Notes under the pieces: model-generated
The model's input: only the letters and a program-made list of their open reading frames with translations
Databases searched by the model: none
What the model was told of the DNA's origin: nothing
Translations under genes and position numbers: made by a program
Shown here: piece by piece, positions 63,031-64,000 of the stretch
Numbering within the stretch: position 1 is the stretch's first letter
How the letters are laid out: every line of letters starts with the position of its first letter
Assembly (NCBI RefSeq): GCF_014647495.1
Contig: NZ_BMPH01000006.1
Coordinates: forward strand, 152,654 to 216,653
Direction: 5' to 3'
Source of the DNA: Glutamicibacter protophormiae
GTDB lineage: Bacteria; Actinomycetota; Actinomycetes; Actinomycetales; Micrococcaceae
DNA: 64,000 nucleotides

Positions 63031-63468
63031 ATGGCTTCCATTGATATAAACGCAATAGTCGAACGCAAGAACGCAAGAATCCAGCGGCGAGAGAATGCCA
63101 TACAGTGGATAATTCAAGCCATTTCTGAGTTTCCAGAAGCGGTTCGTGTCTTGAACATGCCTACTTATGGAAATCCTGACTTTTTTGAGAGATCGTTTGG
63201 GAAGGAATGGACCACTGGAATATATCCGATTTTGCGCACGGGTGACTCATCAAACATTCTGATTGATGTAGGTCATGGATTCGCGATGACGGGAAATGGG
63301 ACATTCTGGGTTCAAGGTAAAGCATCTGATTCCCGTTCCGCTGCCATCTGGTTAGGTGCACGTACCGGTTTCTCTATTGATTTGCTGGAGAAGGTATTCG
63401 CAGATGCTCTTCTTGGCGACAGTTGGACCGTCCAACAATCGCTAAATTCCGCACCTCAAGAACCATAG
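63031..63468 (+). CDS. Hypothetical protein among IS remnants
   Basis: A 145-residue intact ORF from ATG 63031 with GGAG 4 nt upstream. Composition: charged N-terminal helix (IVERKNARIQRRENAIQWII), then a mixed alpha/beta domain with TGIYPILRTGDSSNILIDVG and SAAIWLGARTGFSIDLLEKV. No family recognised. It is AT-rich and lies between two transposase genes, which suggests a passenger gene brought by an element. No toxin or immunity motif can be claimed. Confidence 0.6.
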   Translation: MASIDINAIVERKNARIQRRENAIQWIIQAISEFPEAVRVLNMPTYGNPDFFERSFGKEWTTGIYPILRTGDSSNILIDVGHGFAMTGNGTFWVQGKASDSRSAAIWLGARTGFSIDLLEKVFADALLGDSWTVQQSLNSAPQEP

Positions 63469-63506
63469 ACGTCTTAGGCCGATAGGCGGTAAATGGTGTC
63501 TGAAAA

Positions 63507-63542
63507 CTTGATTCTGCCCCGGAATCCCAGGGCAGAATCAAG
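63507..63542. terminator. Hairpin before the IS1249-like gene
   Basis: CTTGATTCTGCCC (63507-63519) pairs perfectly with 63530-63542, 7 nt before the transposase ATG. It may block read-in transcription or translation of the transposase, a common arrangement near IS ends. Confidence 0.6.
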
Positions 63543-63548
63543 GCATCC

Positions 63549-64000
63549 ATGGGTTTTGTTCCCATCGGTGTGACCCTTAAGAGAAAAAACACCCACCTAT
63601 GTAGTATCTGCCAAAGCCCCCAAAAGAAGAACGGGAAACGCAACGGCAGACAACGCTGGCGATGTATCAACTGCAATGCCTCAGCCACCCACCAACGACC
63701 AGACACCACACAACGCAACATCCTCACTGGATTCACCAACTGGCTGCTCAGCAAACAAAGCCAAGCCGAGCGCGCCGGCGGCACCGGCAGGACCTTCCGG
63801 CACCAAACCATGTGGTGCTGGAACGTATACCCGTTCCTGAACCACACCGGTGAAGTGTTCGATGAGATCCAAGTCGACGGGATCTACCTCCGCCAAGGAT
63901 GGTGTCTTCTCATCGCCATCGCCAAGGGCAAAGTGGCTCTTCAGGATTCAGAGTGTAAACGTGGCCTGAACCCGCCGGTCTCCAATAACGACCGTGCGAT
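63549..64000 (+). CDS. IS1249-like (IS256 family) transposase, partial at window end
   Basis: An open frame from ATG 63549 to the window edge, about 150 codons. An N-terminal zinc ribbon (CSICQSPQKKNGK... RCINCNAS) is followed by the helix RNILTGFTNWLLSKQSQAER, HQTMWCWNVYPFL and the first catalytic Asp region EIQVDGIYLRQGWCLLIAIA. After GKVAL the sequence no longer resembles the family, so the gene may be truncated by another element just inside the edge. Confidence 0.75.
   Translation, partial: MGFVPIGVTLKRKNTHLCSICQSPQKKNGKRNGRQRWRCINCNASATHQRPDTTQRNILTGFTNWLLSKQSQAERAGGTGRTFRHQTMWCWNVYPFLNHTGEVFDEIQVDGIYLRQGWCLLIAIAKGKVALQDSECKRGLNPPVSNNDRA

Noticed and set aside
1..64000. CRISPR arrays, tRNA or rRNA genes, riboswitches
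   Set aside because: No regularly spaced repeats, no tRNA T-loop or cloverleaf and no known riboswitch core recognised by eye in the gaps; weak or unusual RNAs cannot be excluded.

Overview
The window reads as chromosomal DNA of a high-GC actinobacterium, most likely a Micrococcaceae member of the Arthrobacter/Glutamicibacter group. The reasons are mycothiol enzymes (S-(hydroxymethyl)mycothiol dehydrogenase, mycoredoxin), a DUF6318 lipoprotein-type gene beside a PKD-like secreted protein, Actinobacteria-style LexA boxes and BioQ-like operators, and dense 4-nt ATGA overlaps inside operons. Genus is an inference from gene content; no rRNA or tRNA gene is visible.

Layout. 1-2519: secreted/lipoprotein genes (DUF6318, PKD-like, CapA). 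2613-6028: M3 peptidase coupled to a GNAT enzyme, and a DHFR-like reductase. 6172-7992: a secreted protein and pdxS with a long leader. 8364-14217: a glycerol-3-phosphate-type ABC importer with a glycerophosphodiesterase, divergent from a DeoR regulator coupled to a HAD phosphatase. 14214-17486: TetR-controlled drug-exporter-type ABC system. 17575-23266: a fully overlapping biotin operon, bioB-bioA-bioF-P450-bioD, whose P450 lacks canonical motifs and whose BioB has a Cys-rich tail; two identical inverted operators precede it. 23768-28788: HIT protein with thrS, then an ArsR-type regulator divergent from an MFS exporter. 28954-34012: VOC and HAD proteins, then an SOS-boxed DUF6504/error-prone DnaE pair. 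34181-38222: NTF2-like, SDR, MHS-type transporter and an aldo/keto reductase (AKR).

37979-42481: a 452-bp segment (AKR 5' end plus upstream DNA) is present twice, bracketing a more AT-rich insert that carries a HelD/HelR-like RNA-polymerase-associated helicase and a solo IS end. 42527-46795: mycothiol-linked aldehyde dehydrogenase with an MBL hydrolase, a membrane protein, a SRAP protease, mycoredoxin and a lipoate-ligase-like protein. 46909-55825: a P-loop kinase, a thioesterase, a cupin regulator divergent from a thioredoxin-reductase-like enzyme, cspA, an MFS transporter, and a TetR gene coupled to a rifampicin-phosphotransferase-like enzyme.

55990-64000 is an insertion-sequence graveyard: fragments of IS1595, ISL3, an ExeA-ATPase/DDE transposon, an IS5-like gene split by an IS3-type element with a 4-bp target duplication, a decayed integrase-type transposase, and an IS1249-like (IS256 family) gene running off the end. 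Only two small unknown genes look intact there.

The most unusual content is the biotin operon with its motif-poor P450 and metal-binding-like BioB tail. Next are the repeat-bracketed HelD island, lying about 12 kb from a second candidate rifamycin-resistance gene, and the leader of pdxS.
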